Assembly (NCBI RefSeq): GCF_001685025.1
Contig: NZ_MAYU01000022.1
Coordinates: 124,001 to 188,000 of the forward strand
DNA: 64,000 bases
Reading direction: 5' to 3'
DNA from: Bacillus sp. FJAT-27225
GTDB taxonomy: Bacteria; Bacillota; Bacilli; Bacillales; Cytobacillaceae
In this document: positions 19,728-27,944 of the stretch, in pieces
How positions within the stretch are numbered: position 1 is the first letter of the stretch
Layout of the letters: each line of letters starts with the position of its first letter
The notes under the pieces: generated by a model
Databases searched by the model: none
What the model saw: only the letters and a program-made list of their open reading frames with translations
What the model was told of the DNA's origin: nothing
Program-made: the position numbers and the translations under genes

Positions 19728-20114
19728 CTATTTACATTTAGGTTCAGGTATGGGTAAATATCTATTGATTAGTTCAGGCGGTAATGGGATAATCCCACAT
19801 AAACAATCCACATTCATTGTAATATGGTCCTTTGTAAAAAGGAGTGAATACAGGTCCGAGCCTATTTCAACGGGACATCCCTCCATGTCTACCGGTATTA
19901 AAACATTTAAAACAAGGCATCCACTTTCTCTATCCAGTTCTTTCATTGTAAAAACAGGTGAGTATACAGTGCCAAAACGGCCATTAACTGATACTGTATT
20001 AAATAAGTTGCCATTTGGTGTTATAAGACAGAAGGGTATGACCTCCTTTTTTTCTCTTATCATTTCAAGAATAGTGTACAGCGAGCTTTGCGGTTTATTA
20101 ATATAATTAACCAC
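19728..20114 (-). CDS. CotY/CotZ-like spore coat protein
   Basis: A 128-residue protein that resembles the C-terminal two thirds of Bacillus CotZ/CotY, the spore outer coat/crust morphogenetic proteins. The matching stretches are VIPFCLITPNGN near 24-35, the SGCLVLNVL segment near 64-72, and the conserved VDCLCGIIPLPPELINRY near 101-118. It is shorter than B. subtilis CotZ and has few Cys residues (four), so cross-linking capacity may be lower. GTG start with GGAGGG nine bases upstream; 27 bases after the ATP-grasp gene, so one transcript. Its presence ties the ligase cluster to the spore surface. Confidence 0.75.
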   Translation of the reverse strand: MVNYINKPQSSLYTILEMIREKKEVIPFCLITPNGNLFNTVSVNGRFGTVYSPVFTMKELDRESGCLVLNVLIPVDMEGCPVEIGSDLYSLLFTKDHITMNVDCLCGIIPLPPELINRYLPIPEPKCK

Positions 20115-20141
20115 TCCATTAATCCCTCCCTCTTGTTTATT

Positions 20142-21350
20142 TTAGGAAATAGGAATCATATCAAAAGTGATTTTTTCTGAAGCACGAATTGCATTAGCCT
20201 TCGCTTCATCACATGAGTTTCCTTTTGCTATCACAATGCCATATCGATGCCCCATTGAAAGGGGGGGAGACAAAACTTGACCCTCTTTAGCAGTTATTAA
20301 GACCTCAATTATGCCCGGTAAATTCTTGGCCTGCTCAATACCTGATACGGATAGAAGTTTTCCAATTGAATTTACTGTAATATAATGTGCATAAATACAA
20401 AGACTATATTTCCTTTCTATTGATGGCTGCTCTCCTCTATATAGCTTTAAAATCTGTTCAGCATAGTCAAACCCATAGGTTTCATAAAGTAACCTATTCA
20501 TTGCTCCACCAGACATACGTGGATTTATTTCCACAATTCTCCACACACCATCTACCAAACGCAATTCTAAATGGCAATTCCCATTCTTTATTCCTAAATC
20601 ATTGAGAACATGTTTTGTAAATAAAGTAATACTCGAGTGTATCTTTTCTTCGGCTTCAGAGACTATACTATAACCTGTCACGATAAATTTAGTATTATGG
20701 GTGATGGTTTGTTCAATTACTGCAACTATTTGAGTATTTCCTTCATATACAATGGCTTCTACTATAAATTGGGGCCCCATAAGATATTCTTCAATGATCA
20801 AATCTTCATTTGGATTTCTGTTTCTAAGAAAATGTATTCGGTTTTTCATTTGTTTTTCGTTGTTTACCAAGTAAACATCTTTTGACCCTGAAGAGGAAGG
20901 GGATTTTAGTATTAGAGGATAATTTTGTTTAATCTTATACATCACTTTATTGATTGGGTCTTCTTTTTTAATAATAGTAAAGTAAGGGGAATATGACTTA
21001 GATTGAAAGAACTCCCTGGTTAATACTTTGTTTTGCATTATTTTTATGACATCGTGTGAAATGTTCTGAATACAGAAGACATTGTGTAATTTAGCTGCCA
21101 GGTACACATACGAATCAACAAAGCTAATAATGATTTTGATATCATACACTTTCCTAATTTTATCAATTTGCAAAATTAAATAATCCTCTTTAAGTTCTTT
21201 TATAATATGAACATGATCCACATCTGGAAGATCCCGTAATGACCTGCGGTTTGAAATTAAATGGATAGAATATCCTAACTTTTTTCCTGCCTTCATTGCA
21301 TCTTTACTGGGTCCAAAATAAGTTGAGTCTATAAACACTATGGCCTCCAT
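20142..21350 (-). CDS. L-amino-acid-ligase-like ATP-grasp protein (copy 2)
   Basis: A 402-residue ATP-grasp ligase, full-length paralogue of 17959-19173. It shares the ATP-binding NYPLILKSPSSSGSKDVYL segment near residues 140-158, the metal-binding IVEINPRMSGGAMNRL near 272-287 and the C-terminal SPPLSMGHRYG. Both copies keep the Glu and Asn of the ExNPR metal site, so both should be active. It is the first gene of the cluster and is immediately followed by the cotZ-like gene. Probable role: ATP-dependent formation of a peptide or amide bond; substrates unknown. Confidence 0.85.
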   Translation of the reverse strand: MEAIVFIDSTYFGPSKDAMKAGKKLGYSIHLISNRRSLRDLPDVDHVHIIKELKEDYLILQIDKIRKVYDIKIIISFVDSYVYLAAKLHNVFCIQNISHDVIKIMQNKVLTREFFQSKSYSPYFTIIKKEDPINKVMYKIKQNYPLILKSPSSSGSKDVYLVNNEKQMKNRIHFLRNRNPNEDLIIEEYLMGPQFIVEAIVYEGNTQIVAVIEQTITHNTKFIVTGYSIVSEAEEKIHSSITLFTKHVLNDLGIKNGNCHLELRLVDGVWRIVEINPRMSGGAMNRLLYETYGFDYAEQILKLYRGEQPSIERKYSLCIYAHYITVNSIGKLLSVSGIEQAKNLPGIIEVLITAKEGQVLSPPLSMGHRYGIVIAKGNSCDEAKANAIRASEKITFDMIPIS

Positions 21351-21447
21351 TTAGATAAACGACGCCTTTCCCTTTGACCTTTTCCTATTTTGCATACTAT
21401 GCCCGATTGATTTGAATAGCATAGGCTATAGACCCACTTATACATAT

Positions 21448-21490
21448 AAAAGGGAGCCATTACCTCTTGCCAAGGTAATGGCTCCCTTTT
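21448..21490. terminator. Strong bidirectional terminator
   Basis: A 17-bp perfect stem (containing GGGAGCCATTACCT) with a 7-nt loop and T runs on both strands, next to the mhqD-like stop at 21492. It insulates the mhq operon from the spore cluster. Confidence 0.9.
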
Positions 21491-21491
21491 T

Positions 21492-22100
21492 TTAACTGAA
21501 AAACTTTTTATACCATACCGCAGCTGCTTCAACTTCTGATGAAGTCAGCTGATGCCCGCGGTTTTCCCAATGCAGCTCGACTTTAGCATTCGACTTTTCC
21601 AATAAAGCCAGGAGTTCAGACGATTCCAGTGGAGAACAGATTGGATCGTTTGTTCCGGCTGCGATAAACACGGACTTACCTGACAAATCAGGCAGTTCTA
21701 TGCCCCTCCGTGGTACCATAGGATGATGCAGGATTGCTCCTTTTAACGCATGTTGGTGGTGGAACAATAGACTAGCGGCTATGTTCGCCCCATTTGAGTA
21801 GCCGATCGCAACAATATTGTCCCGGTCAAAGCCATATTTTTCTGCAGCTTCATCAAGAAATGCATTTAACTCATTCGTGCGGAAAACAAGATCTTCTTCA
21901 TCAAAAACACCTTCCGCCAGTCTTTGGAAAAATCGCGGCATCCCGTTTTCGAGGACATTTCCGCGGACACTTAAGACAGAAGATGTGTCATTAATTCTAC
22001 CTGCTAATGGCAGAAGGTCCAGTTCATTACCCCCAGTTCCATGCAGCAATAGTAATGTCGGTGCATCAGGATTTTGCCCTTTGTTAAAAATATGTTTCAT
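21492..22100 (-). CDS. mhqD: MhqD-like carboxylesterase/hydrolase
   Basis: A 202-residue alpha/beta hydrolase of the phospholipase/carboxylesterase type. The oxyanion region LLLHGTGGNELDL is near residues 17-29, the nucleophile Ser sits in GYSNGAN near 101-107, and a C-terminal His in RGHQLT completes the triad. It is close in sequence pattern to B. subtilis MhqD (LENGMPRFF, VFDEEDLVFRT). The ATGA overlap with the dioxygenase gene indicates co-translation. Role inferred from B. subtilis: hydrolysis of ring-cleavage products of quinones. Confidence 0.9.
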   Translation of the reverse strand: MKHIFNKGQNPDAPTLLLLHGTGGNELDLLPLAGRINDTSSVLSVRGNVLENGMPRFFQRLAEGVFDEEDLVFRTNELNAFLDEAAEKYGFDRDNIVAIGYSNGANIAASLLFHHQHALKGAILHHPMVPRRGIELPDLSGKSVFIAAGTNDPICSPLESSELLALLEKSNAKVELHWENRGHQLTSSEVEAAAVWYKKFFS

Positions 22101-23044
22101 TTTTTATCCCCCTCCAATACCCTTACCTTCACGGGAGGCAAGAGTGCTTCCAGTTCGTCTCTTTGCGGCTCCAGCCAAGGTGGGAGCATCAATGCTTCCC
22201 CAAGAGAGGAAAGATCTTCATCGACTGTAAACCCTGGTGGATCGGTTGCGATTTCGAAAAGGATTCCTCCCTCTTCATGAAAGTACACCGCTTTAAAGTA
22301 ATTTCGTTCACGGATTTCCGTCGGATTGTATCCTTTATCCTGAAGGATTTCTCTCCATTTCAGGAGTTGTTCCTCGTCTTTGGCGCTCCAGGCGAGATGA
22401 TGGACGATTCCAGCTCCCATTAGACCCCGTACGGAAGGATTCAACTGAATATCGATGGTATTACCCAGTTCCCCCTCAGAAAAAAATCTCAGGTAATCAT
22501 TCTCCTGGCCGATACATGTTAGGCCGAGGATGTTCTCAAGGACATCGGTGGTTTTATGCGGCTGTCTGGATAAAAGGACCGCGCCATCAAACCCCTTAAT
22601 CGCATTTTCGGGCTCGACTCCTCCATGACTCCACTCATTTCTTGGTCCCTCATCTCGTTCTGTCAATTCAAGACGAAGTCCATCCGGGTCACTAAATTGC
22701 AAATACCGTTCCCCGAACCGGATGCTTGTCGTTGCTTCCACTCCAAACTGATTTAAACGATTTTCCCAGAATAGAAGGGAACCTACTGGAACCCTATATG
22801 TAGTACTCCCAACCTGGCCAGACCCAACTCGGCCTTTCAACTGCTTTTCCCAAGGAAAAAAGGTGATGATCGTCCCTGGGTTGCCCAATTCATTTCCAAA
22901 ATAAAGATGGTACACTTCCGGGCGGTCGAAGTTGATCGTTTTTTTAACTAGTCGTAATCCAAGGACACCTGCATAAAAGTCGATTGTTCTTTGTGCATCA
23001 TTTACCATTGAAGAAATGTGGTGAATTCCGGTTGTTTTATTCAA
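22097..23044 (-). CDS. MhqO-like ring-cleaving dioxygenase
   Basis: A 315-residue protein with two vicinal oxygen chelate (glyoxalase-fold) modules. Likely metal ligands are His8/His9 (TGIHHISSMV), His in the second module (IVHHLAWSA near 216-219) and Glu (ILFEIATDPPG near 266-270). It matches the MhqA/MhqO/MhqE group of Bacillus catechol/hydroquinone dioxygenases. It is a paralogue of 23692-24636 in the same operon. Confidence 0.9.
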   Translation of the reverse strand: MNKTTGIHHISSMVNDAQRTIDFYAGVLGLRLVKKTINFDRPEVYHLYFGNELGNPGTIITFFPWEKQLKGRVGSGQVGSTTYRVPVGSLLFWENRLNQFGVEATTSIRFGERYLQFSDPDGLRLELTERDEGPRNEWSHGGVEPENAIKGFDGAVLLSRQPHKTTDVLENILGLTCIGQENDYLRFFSEGELGNTIDIQLNPSVRGLMGAGIVHHLAWSAKDEEQLLKWREILQDKGYNPTEIRERNYFKAVYFHEEGGILFEIATDPPGFTVDEDLSSLGEALMLPPWLEPQRDELEALLPPVKVRVLEGDKK

Positions 23045-23068
23045 TCTTCCCCCCTCCTCACGGTGAGA

Positions 23069-23677
23069 CTATTTTGGCCGCTCAATCGAGAACATTTCTC
23101 CTATTTTGGCATAATTCGTCCCGGCTAATCGGCTGACCGCAGCCAACCCATTCGGATCGATTCTGCCTTTTTCATAAATGTCATGTTCAATGTGGAATTG
23201 AACGACTTTCCCTATTATGAAATCACACCCTGGTGAATCCGCACCGCCCAGCTCCAGATGTTGTTCAAGTACACATTCCATTCGGATTTTCGCTTCCTTT
23301 ACTCCTGAAACAGAAAGCTTTTCACTTTTAACTGGAGTCAGGTTGGCCAGCTTTACTTCACTTTCACCAGGAGGAAGGCTTGCCGCTGTCTGATTGATTT
23401 TCTCAACATTCTGGTCATCGACAATATGGACGACAAATTCTTTCGATTCAAGGATGTTCCTAGCCGTATCCTTTTGCCTGCCGCCCTGTCTTTGAATCGA
23501 TAACGATATCATTGGAGGATTGGAAGAAACAATGTTGAAATAGCTGAAGGGTGCGCCGTTTAGTACACCGTCCTTGGAAGCTGTTGTAACGAACGCAATT
23601 GGCCTCGGAATAATGCTTCCTATCAGGAACTTGTAATTTTCTCTTTCCGTCATCACAGATGGATCAATCGAAAGCAA
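23069..23677 (-). CDS. Flavin reductase-like FMN-binding protein
   Basis: A 202-residue protein of the flavin reductase-like split-barrel family (YwrF-like): FLIGSIIPRPIAFVTT near residues 17-32 and GAPFSYFNIVSSNPP near 41-55 are the FMN-binding strands. It lies between two ring-cleaving dioxygenase genes and is probably co-expressed; it may supply reduced flavin or reduce quinones directly. Many mhq operons have an azoreductase or nitroreductase at this point, so this is a functional variant. Confidence 0.85.
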   Translation of the reverse strand: MLSIDPSVMTERENYKFLIGSIIPRPIAFVTTASKDGVLNGAPFSYFNIVSSNPPMISLSIQRQGGRQKDTARNILESKEFVVHIVDDQNVEKINQTAASLPPGESEVKLANLTPVKSEKLSVSGVKEAKIRMECVLEQHLELGGADSPGCDFIIGKVVQFHIEHDIYEKGRIDPNGLAAVSRLAGTNYAKIGEMFSIERPK

Positions 23678-23691
23678 TCAAATCATTCCTT

Positions 23692-24636
23692 TCAGTCTAT
23701 TTTCCTTACCTCAAATGGAATCAATTGGCCTTCAAGCCGCTTTCGGTATTTCTCATACTGTGAAGGCAGCATCAATTTTTCACCCATTGTTTCTTGTGAT
23801 TCATCATGGGCGAACCCTGGAGGATCTGTCGCAATTTCAAACAAAATTTCACCATGTTCCCTGAAATAGATGGCATTGAAATAATTCCTGTCCTGTACAG
23901 GGGTTACATGGTATCCGTTTGACGCGACATAGTTTTGCCAGTCCAATTGATCCTCATCATCAATTGCCCGCCAGGCAATGTGGTGAACAGTCCCTACACC
24001 CATTTGCCCGCGGCCAGTATCGGTCGTGGTTGCCTTCAGGTCAATAATGTTCCCTATATCAGCTGTTGAACGGAAACGGATAAAGTCTCCTTCCCTTCCA
24101 ACCAACTCCAGTCCCATTACATGTTCTAAAAGATGGGCTGTTTTATCCGGCTGGGAAGAAAACAGGATAGCTCCTCCAAATCCTTTAATCGCTACTTCCG
24201 GCGTAACTTCGCCAAAAGTCCAGTTGTTGGTTTCACCTTGCCCTCTTCCAACAATTTCGAGTCGCAGACCATGAGTATCCTCGAATTGCAGGTACTTCTC
24301 CCCGAATCGCTCTGTTTTAGTAAAAGGGATATTGAATTTTTCTAGCCGCTTTTCCCAGAAATCCATTGCCCCGGCAGGAACAACATATGACGTTACACCT
24401 ACCTGGCCATCGCCGATCTTCCCCTGGTATGCCCCAGCCCACGGAAAGAAGGTGATGATTGTACCCGGCTTGCCGCCTTCATCGCCAAAATAAAGATGAT
24501 ATGTGCCTGGATCGTCAAAGTTAACGGTTTGCTTTACGAGGCGCAGTCCTAATACACCTGCATAAAAATCGACGTTTTCCTGGGGATGGCCGACAATCGC
24601 TGTAATATGGTGAATTCCCATCGTTTTCTTACTCAT
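23692..24636 (-). CDS. MhqA/MhqE-like ring-cleaving dioxygenase
   Basis: A 314-residue two-module vicinal oxygen chelate dioxygenase, first gene of the operon. Metal ligands are placed as in its paralogue: His9 (MGIHHITAIV), His near 217 (GTVHHIAWRA) and Glu near 268 (ILFEIATDPPG). It should cleave catechol or hydroquinone rings. The ribosome binding site AAGGAGCTGG is close upstream. Two MhqR-like operators and a strong promoter precede it. Confidence 0.9.
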   Translation of the reverse strand: MSKKTMGIHHITAIVGHPQENVDFYAGVLGLRLVKQTVNFDDPGTYHLYFGDEGGKPGTIITFFPWAGAYQGKIGDGQVGVTSYVVPAGAMDFWEKRLEKFNIPFTKTERFGEKYLQFEDTHGLRLEIVGRGQGETNNWTFGEVTPEVAIKGFGGAILFSSQPDKTAHLLEHVMGLELVGREGDFIRFRSTADIGNIIDLKATTTDTGRGQMGVGTVHHIAWRAIDDEDQLDWQNYVASNGYHVTPVQDRNYFNAIYFREHGEILFEIATDPPGFAHDESQETMGEKLMLPSQYEKYRKRLEGQLIPFEVRKID

Positions 24637-24711
24637 TTTTCTCCAGCTCCTTTTTGAATAGCTTTAGTATTCTACTTCTTCACTAAAAACTTTTATTGCC
24701 TTTGTTTGAAG

Positions 24712-24729
24712 TATCTCTAAGTTGAGATT
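24712..24729 (-). promoter_or_regulatory. MhqR-like operator, proximal
   Basis: The 18-base site has ATCTC and GAGAT half-sites around a 6-base centre (perfect 5-bp arms). As I recall the B. subtilis MhqR consensus, about 14 of 18 positions agree. It lies about 75 bases upstream of the dioxygenase start, in the leader. Confidence 0.6.
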
Positions 24730-24820
24730 CCAAAAAATAAAAAGGTGTCCTATCATAAGTGAGATTACTCTCACCCGCAAATGCGCATTTGAGAACTTCA
24801 ACTTTTATTGTTAATTAAAT

Positions 24821-24838
24821 TATCTTTAATTCGAGATA
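24821..24838 (-). promoter_or_regulatory. MhqR-like operator, distal, at the -10 box
   Basis: TATCT and AGATA arms around an AATT centre; about 16 of 18 positions agree with the remembered MhqR consensus. It begins directly downstream of the -10 box at 24839-24844, so a bound repressor would block initiation. Confidence 0.7.
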
Positions 24839-24867
24839 ATAATACCACGAGAATTTTTAGGTGTCAA
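24839..24867 (-). promoter_or_regulatory. Sigma-A promoter of the mhq operon
   Basis: A perfect -35 TTGACA at 24862-24867 and -10 TATTAT at 24839-24844 with 17 bases between, on the minus strand. The very strong boxes next to an operator are typical of a tightly repressed inducible operon. Confidence 0.85.
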
Positions 24868-24924
24868 CACTCATACTAAAAAATGGCTGTATGTTGTCAC
24901 CGTAAATTCTCCCTTGTTTGTTCT

Positions 24925-25122
24925 TCAATCAAATTTTTCAATGAAATACGTTAAAACTGGCAATGCAATCATTACCAGTATGCTTTGAAAAAAAGTAAAT
25001 GTAATATCCCTTTTCCATGTATTCCTTTTTGGATAACGATTTGCCAGCCTTTGATAAATAAGCAGCGCGATCCACCAAAAAAGCAAGGTTAATAGGACTG
25101 ACTGAACATTTTCGTAAAACAT
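24925..25122 (-). CDS. Small two-helix membrane protein
   Basis: A 65-residue protein with hydrophobic segments at about residues 8-24 and 43-60 separated by a basic loop (NRYPKRNTWKRD). AGGAGG lies seven bases before the ATG. It has no recognised family and is upstream of, and in the same direction as, the mhq operon, but separated by its promoter. Confidence 0.7.
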   Translation of the reverse strand: MFYENVQSVLLTLLFWWIALLIYQRLANRYPKRNTWKRDITFTFFQSILVMIALPVLTYFIEKFD

Positions 25123-25324
25123 CGTGCTCCTCCTTTATGCGTCAATCCTTCTCATAATCATTATAAAACCAATCTGGACACCATACTGCTATATCATCAC
25201 CCGGGCATGCAACGATTAGCCACGTCTCATCTTCTTGCAAGATTACACCCAATTCCCATGATTCATACTGTTCATGATGACCAAAGACAAAAATCAATGC
25301 CAGCCATACAACTAAAAAGGCAAA

Positions 25325-25942
25325 TCAGTCAAAATAGACAGGTTCTGCAGGATTATGTAAATGTTTAAATGCTAAATGAATTTGGGATTCTGTATTTCTA
25401 GCTACCGATAAAGGCGGCAATTCATTTTCTGCGAAAAAGTCCACTGCCTCAGTTTCAATGCCCTCTTTTGGTTGCCCGCCAATGATTTCACATTGGATGA
25501 ATATTTTATAAATGTGATAGGGAGAAGGCGGATGTGGGTGGCTATTCCTGTCCAGTACAGCGATTAATTTTCTCGCTTTTACTTCAAACCCTGATTCTTC
25601 TTTCACTTCCTTGACTGCCACTTCACTTGGAGTTAAACCAATATCACCCCAACCCCCTGGCAGCGACCAACCTCCATCATCGTTTTCTTTCACCATTAAT
25701 ATTTTATCGTCCCTAAATACTACGGCCCTTATATCAACTTTTGGGGTTGCATACCCAGTCTCATTTGCAAATAGGTCTTTTATCATTTTACTGTCCATAT
25801 TTGTATGCTGTGACAAAATTTCCACACTGATATTCCTTATGGATTCAAATCTCTCCAAGTCATACACATCTTTCGAATATGTCAGCCCTGCTTGGGCAAT
25901 GGATTGAAGCTGTTTTGCCCATTCCAGCCATTTAGGTTCCAC
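25325..25942 (-). CDS. Nudix hydrolase (YjhB-like)
   Basis: A 205-residue protein with an N-terminal helical domain (about 1-65) followed by a Nudix domain. The Nudix box reads GWGDIGLTPSEVAVKEVKEE: the two catalytic Glu of the EExG motif are present, while the first Glu and the Arg of the canonical box are Leu and Lys, as is usual in this GWxDxG subfamily, thought to act on ADP-ribose or related nucleotides. GTG start with GGTGGTG upstream. Confidence 0.85.
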   Translation of the reverse strand: MEPKWLEWAKQLQSIAQAGLTYSKDVYDLERFESIRNISVEILSQHTNMDSKMIKDLFANETGYATPKVDIRAVVFRDDKILMVKENDDGGWSLPGGWGDIGLTPSEVAVKEVKEESGFEVKARKLIAVLDRNSHPHPPSPYHIYKIFIQCEIIGGQPKEGIETEAVDFFAENELPPLSVARNTESQIHLAFKHLHNPAEPVYFD

Positions 25943-26037
25943 TCGCTATTCACCACCGTTTCTTCTTCATTCAAAATTACTTTGCTTTAATTAAACATAT
26001 CGGAAACCACAAATTCTCCTCTCCTCTTGGAACTTGT

Positions 26038-26349
26038 TTAGCTTATCTTTCTCCTTGGAAAAATAAAGCAGGCAGCAACCAAACAGATCATACTGAACGC
26101 CCACACGACTCCGGAAATGCCGATAAGAAGGGAAATCTCTTCCGATGCCATCGGATGATTGTAGTCAAAAGCCAGGCCCTTTAATGCAAAATAGACTGAA
26201 ACAGAGACTAGCAAAAGGTGCATGACTATCCAGAAATGTCCCTTACTTTTCTCTTTTATCAAAAGGTACAAAACCGCTATCATTGCAATCCCCATAACGA
26301 TTGTAAATCCACCAATTAATAGACCCATTACTTCTTGTTCTAAAGGCAT
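26038..26349 (-). CDS. Three-helix membrane protein
   Basis: A 103-residue hydrophobic protein with segments at about residues 7-29, 39-57 and 74-98 and a basic tail. The ATG at 26349 is chosen because AAGGGGTGG is about eight bases upstream; a GTG at 26361 would include that site. Family not recognised. Confidence 0.65.
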   Translation of the reverse strand: MPLEQEVMGLLIGGFTIVMGIAMIAVLYLLIKEKSKGHFWIVMHLLLVSVSVYFALKGLAFDYNHPMASEEISLLIGISGVVWAFSMICLVAACFIFPRRKIS

Positions 26350-26457
26350 AAAAATTACCACCCCTTAATTTGGTGTTTTAATCCTGATATATTCTTTGAA
26401 TCCCAGATTTATATGTGAATCCGTATAAATATCCAGCAAATATAGTCATCCATAAAC

Positions 26458-27597
26458 TTATAAATAAAAGTCTATATACCCTGACCTCTTAATTTTCTTT
26501 CCTTCTTCCCCTACATAAAAATCCACAGATAGTTTACTATTATGGATATCGTATATGCTATGCCACAAGGTACGTGAAGGTAAGCTGGATTCTCTTAAGA
26601 TGCTCGTATCATTAAAAGCGACACCTTTATGGAGTTCTTTAATAGTATCCAAATGATAGGGCCTATTGTTTGCTGCTAAACTCTCAGTTAGGTGGCAAAA
26701 ACGGTTATACATTGAAAGGCGTTCCCCGGATAATGGCAGCTCAAATGAAGGCTGGTACCGGTATAGCGGAAAGTTTGTGAGAACCTGCGGTATATTTTCA
26801 TTTCCGTCAAAAATAAATTCCCTGTTTCGCCCATGTGACATCTCCCAAATAAATGAGTTCCCATATCTATCGGCAATTAAGTAATGTAAAGGATATAAGG
26901 CATAATATTGTTTTGAAGAATATAATGCCCGCTTTGCTTCTTCCACATTGGAGCACGTATCCAATAGCATCCTTAAGGTTTGCAATTCATTAAGCCCTAC
27001 CTGTGAAGTATAAGATGGATCGATTGGGAAACTTGCAATCGCTTCATCATCAGCCAGCATTGTCACAACTAAACCCTCGGAATTAATGCCATCTATTACC
27101 CCACTGAGCAGATCAAAGCTTGATAAATATAAAGAAGAATAGCCCTCATCAGGATGAGTTTCTATTATATAAGGTTGGGAGAGTGCAGGTTTTTCACTGC
27201 CATTTGGAACCTTTCCTGAAACCGTCCCGGTTGTAAAATCAAAGTTCCTGCTGACAATCGGGCTTCGATTATATGTAGCAGCTGGTGGATAAAAAACAAC
27301 AGAACATCCGAATAAACCAGATGAATACATTAGGGTTGAGTGGTCTAAGTTCTCTTTGGTAGTTGCCAAGCTTTCCACACCAATTATCCGGTTATATAGA
27401 ATCGGATAATGTTCTTTATAATAACTCATTTGATAGATGTATCTGGGTTCCGCTGGATTAAATTTAACTCCATGCCTTTCAATCCCTATACGGGCCAATT
27501 CCCTTCCTATTTCAAAATTTGTACCTTTTATTTTTAGGTAGCGGACTTCCATAAAATCATCTTGACTTCCAGCAACAATCTTTTCCTCAAGAATCAA
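26458..27597 (-). CDS. C45-family acyltransferase/peptidase-like protein
   Basis: A 379-residue Ntn-hydrolase related to the C45 family (acyl-CoA:6-aminopenicillanate acyltransferase-like). The candidate nucleophile is the Cys in SGLFGCSVVF near residue 98; in the family this Cys becomes N-terminal after self-cleavage. Downstream, RNFDF near 115-119 and the SxDLLSGVIDGINSEGL stretch are typical. No signal peptide. It stands alone. Substrate unknown; acyl-amino-acid hydrolysis is possible. Confidence 0.75.
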   Translation of the reverse strand: MILEEKIVAGSQDDFMEVRYLKIKGTNFEIGRELARIGIERHGVKFNPAEPRYIYQMSYYKEHYPILYNRIIGVESLATTKENLDHSTLMYSSGLFGCSVVFYPPAATYNRSPIVSRNFDFTTGTVSGKVPNGSEKPALSQPYIIETHPDEGYSSLYLSSFDLLSGVIDGINSEGLVVTMLADDEAIASFPIDPSYTSQVGLNELQTLRMLLDTCSNVEEAKRALYSSKQYYALYPLHYLIADRYGNSFIWEMSHGRNREFIFDGNENIPQVLTNFPLYRYQPSFELPLSGERLSMYNRFCHLTESLAANNRPYHLDTIKELHKGVAFNDTSILRESSLPSRTLWHSIYDIHNSKLSVDFYVGEEGKKIKRSGYIDFYL

Positions 27598-27670
27598 ACA
27601 ACCATCCCCCTAGTTACCATTCTGGTTTAATCCATCGAAGTATCCGCATCCAGTAAATGACAGTTCCCAT

Positions 27671-27889
27671 CTAACATTCTACATTTTTCTCGTCAATTCC
27701 TTCTTTCACCCCAATTTTTAATAAGGCGAACATAGGAGAAATTAAGACTGTGATAAATTTATCCTGAATCAATATGGGAATGGCTTTATTAGTGAAAAGT
27801 TTTACCCTGGTAAGTTCTAAATTTGTCCTGATTCCTTTTCGTACATCTAGACGGACAACTTGAAACACATCTACATACTCTCCAATCAC
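27671..27889 (-). CDS. Doubtful small open frame
   Basis: Seventy-two codons from a GTG with no good ribosome binding site, between the terminator of the TRAP operon and the C45 gene. The product would be basic-hydrophobic with no recognised family. It could be a gene fragment. Low support. Confidence 0.2.
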   Translation of the reverse strand: MIGEYVDVFQVVRLDVRKGIRTNLELTRVKLFTNKAIPILIQDKFITVLISPMFALLKIGVKEGIDEKNVEC

Positions 27890-27914
27890 CGAAAATATTT
27901 GTTCAAAAACGAAA

Positions 27915-27944
27915 GAAAAAATCGAAGGGGAATCCCCCTTCGAT
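27915..27944 (-). terminator. Terminator of the TRAP operon
   Basis: On the minus strand ATCGAAGGGG pairs with CCCCTTCGAT around a GATT-type loop and is followed by six T residues. It lies right at the stop of the permease gene. Confidence 0.9.

Noticed and set aside
20142-21440. Sigma-K promoter before the first ATP-grasp gene
   Set aside because: A CATAGTATG word lies about 50 bases upstream, one mismatch from CATAnnnTA, but no -35 AC box at the right distance is convincing; left as a question.
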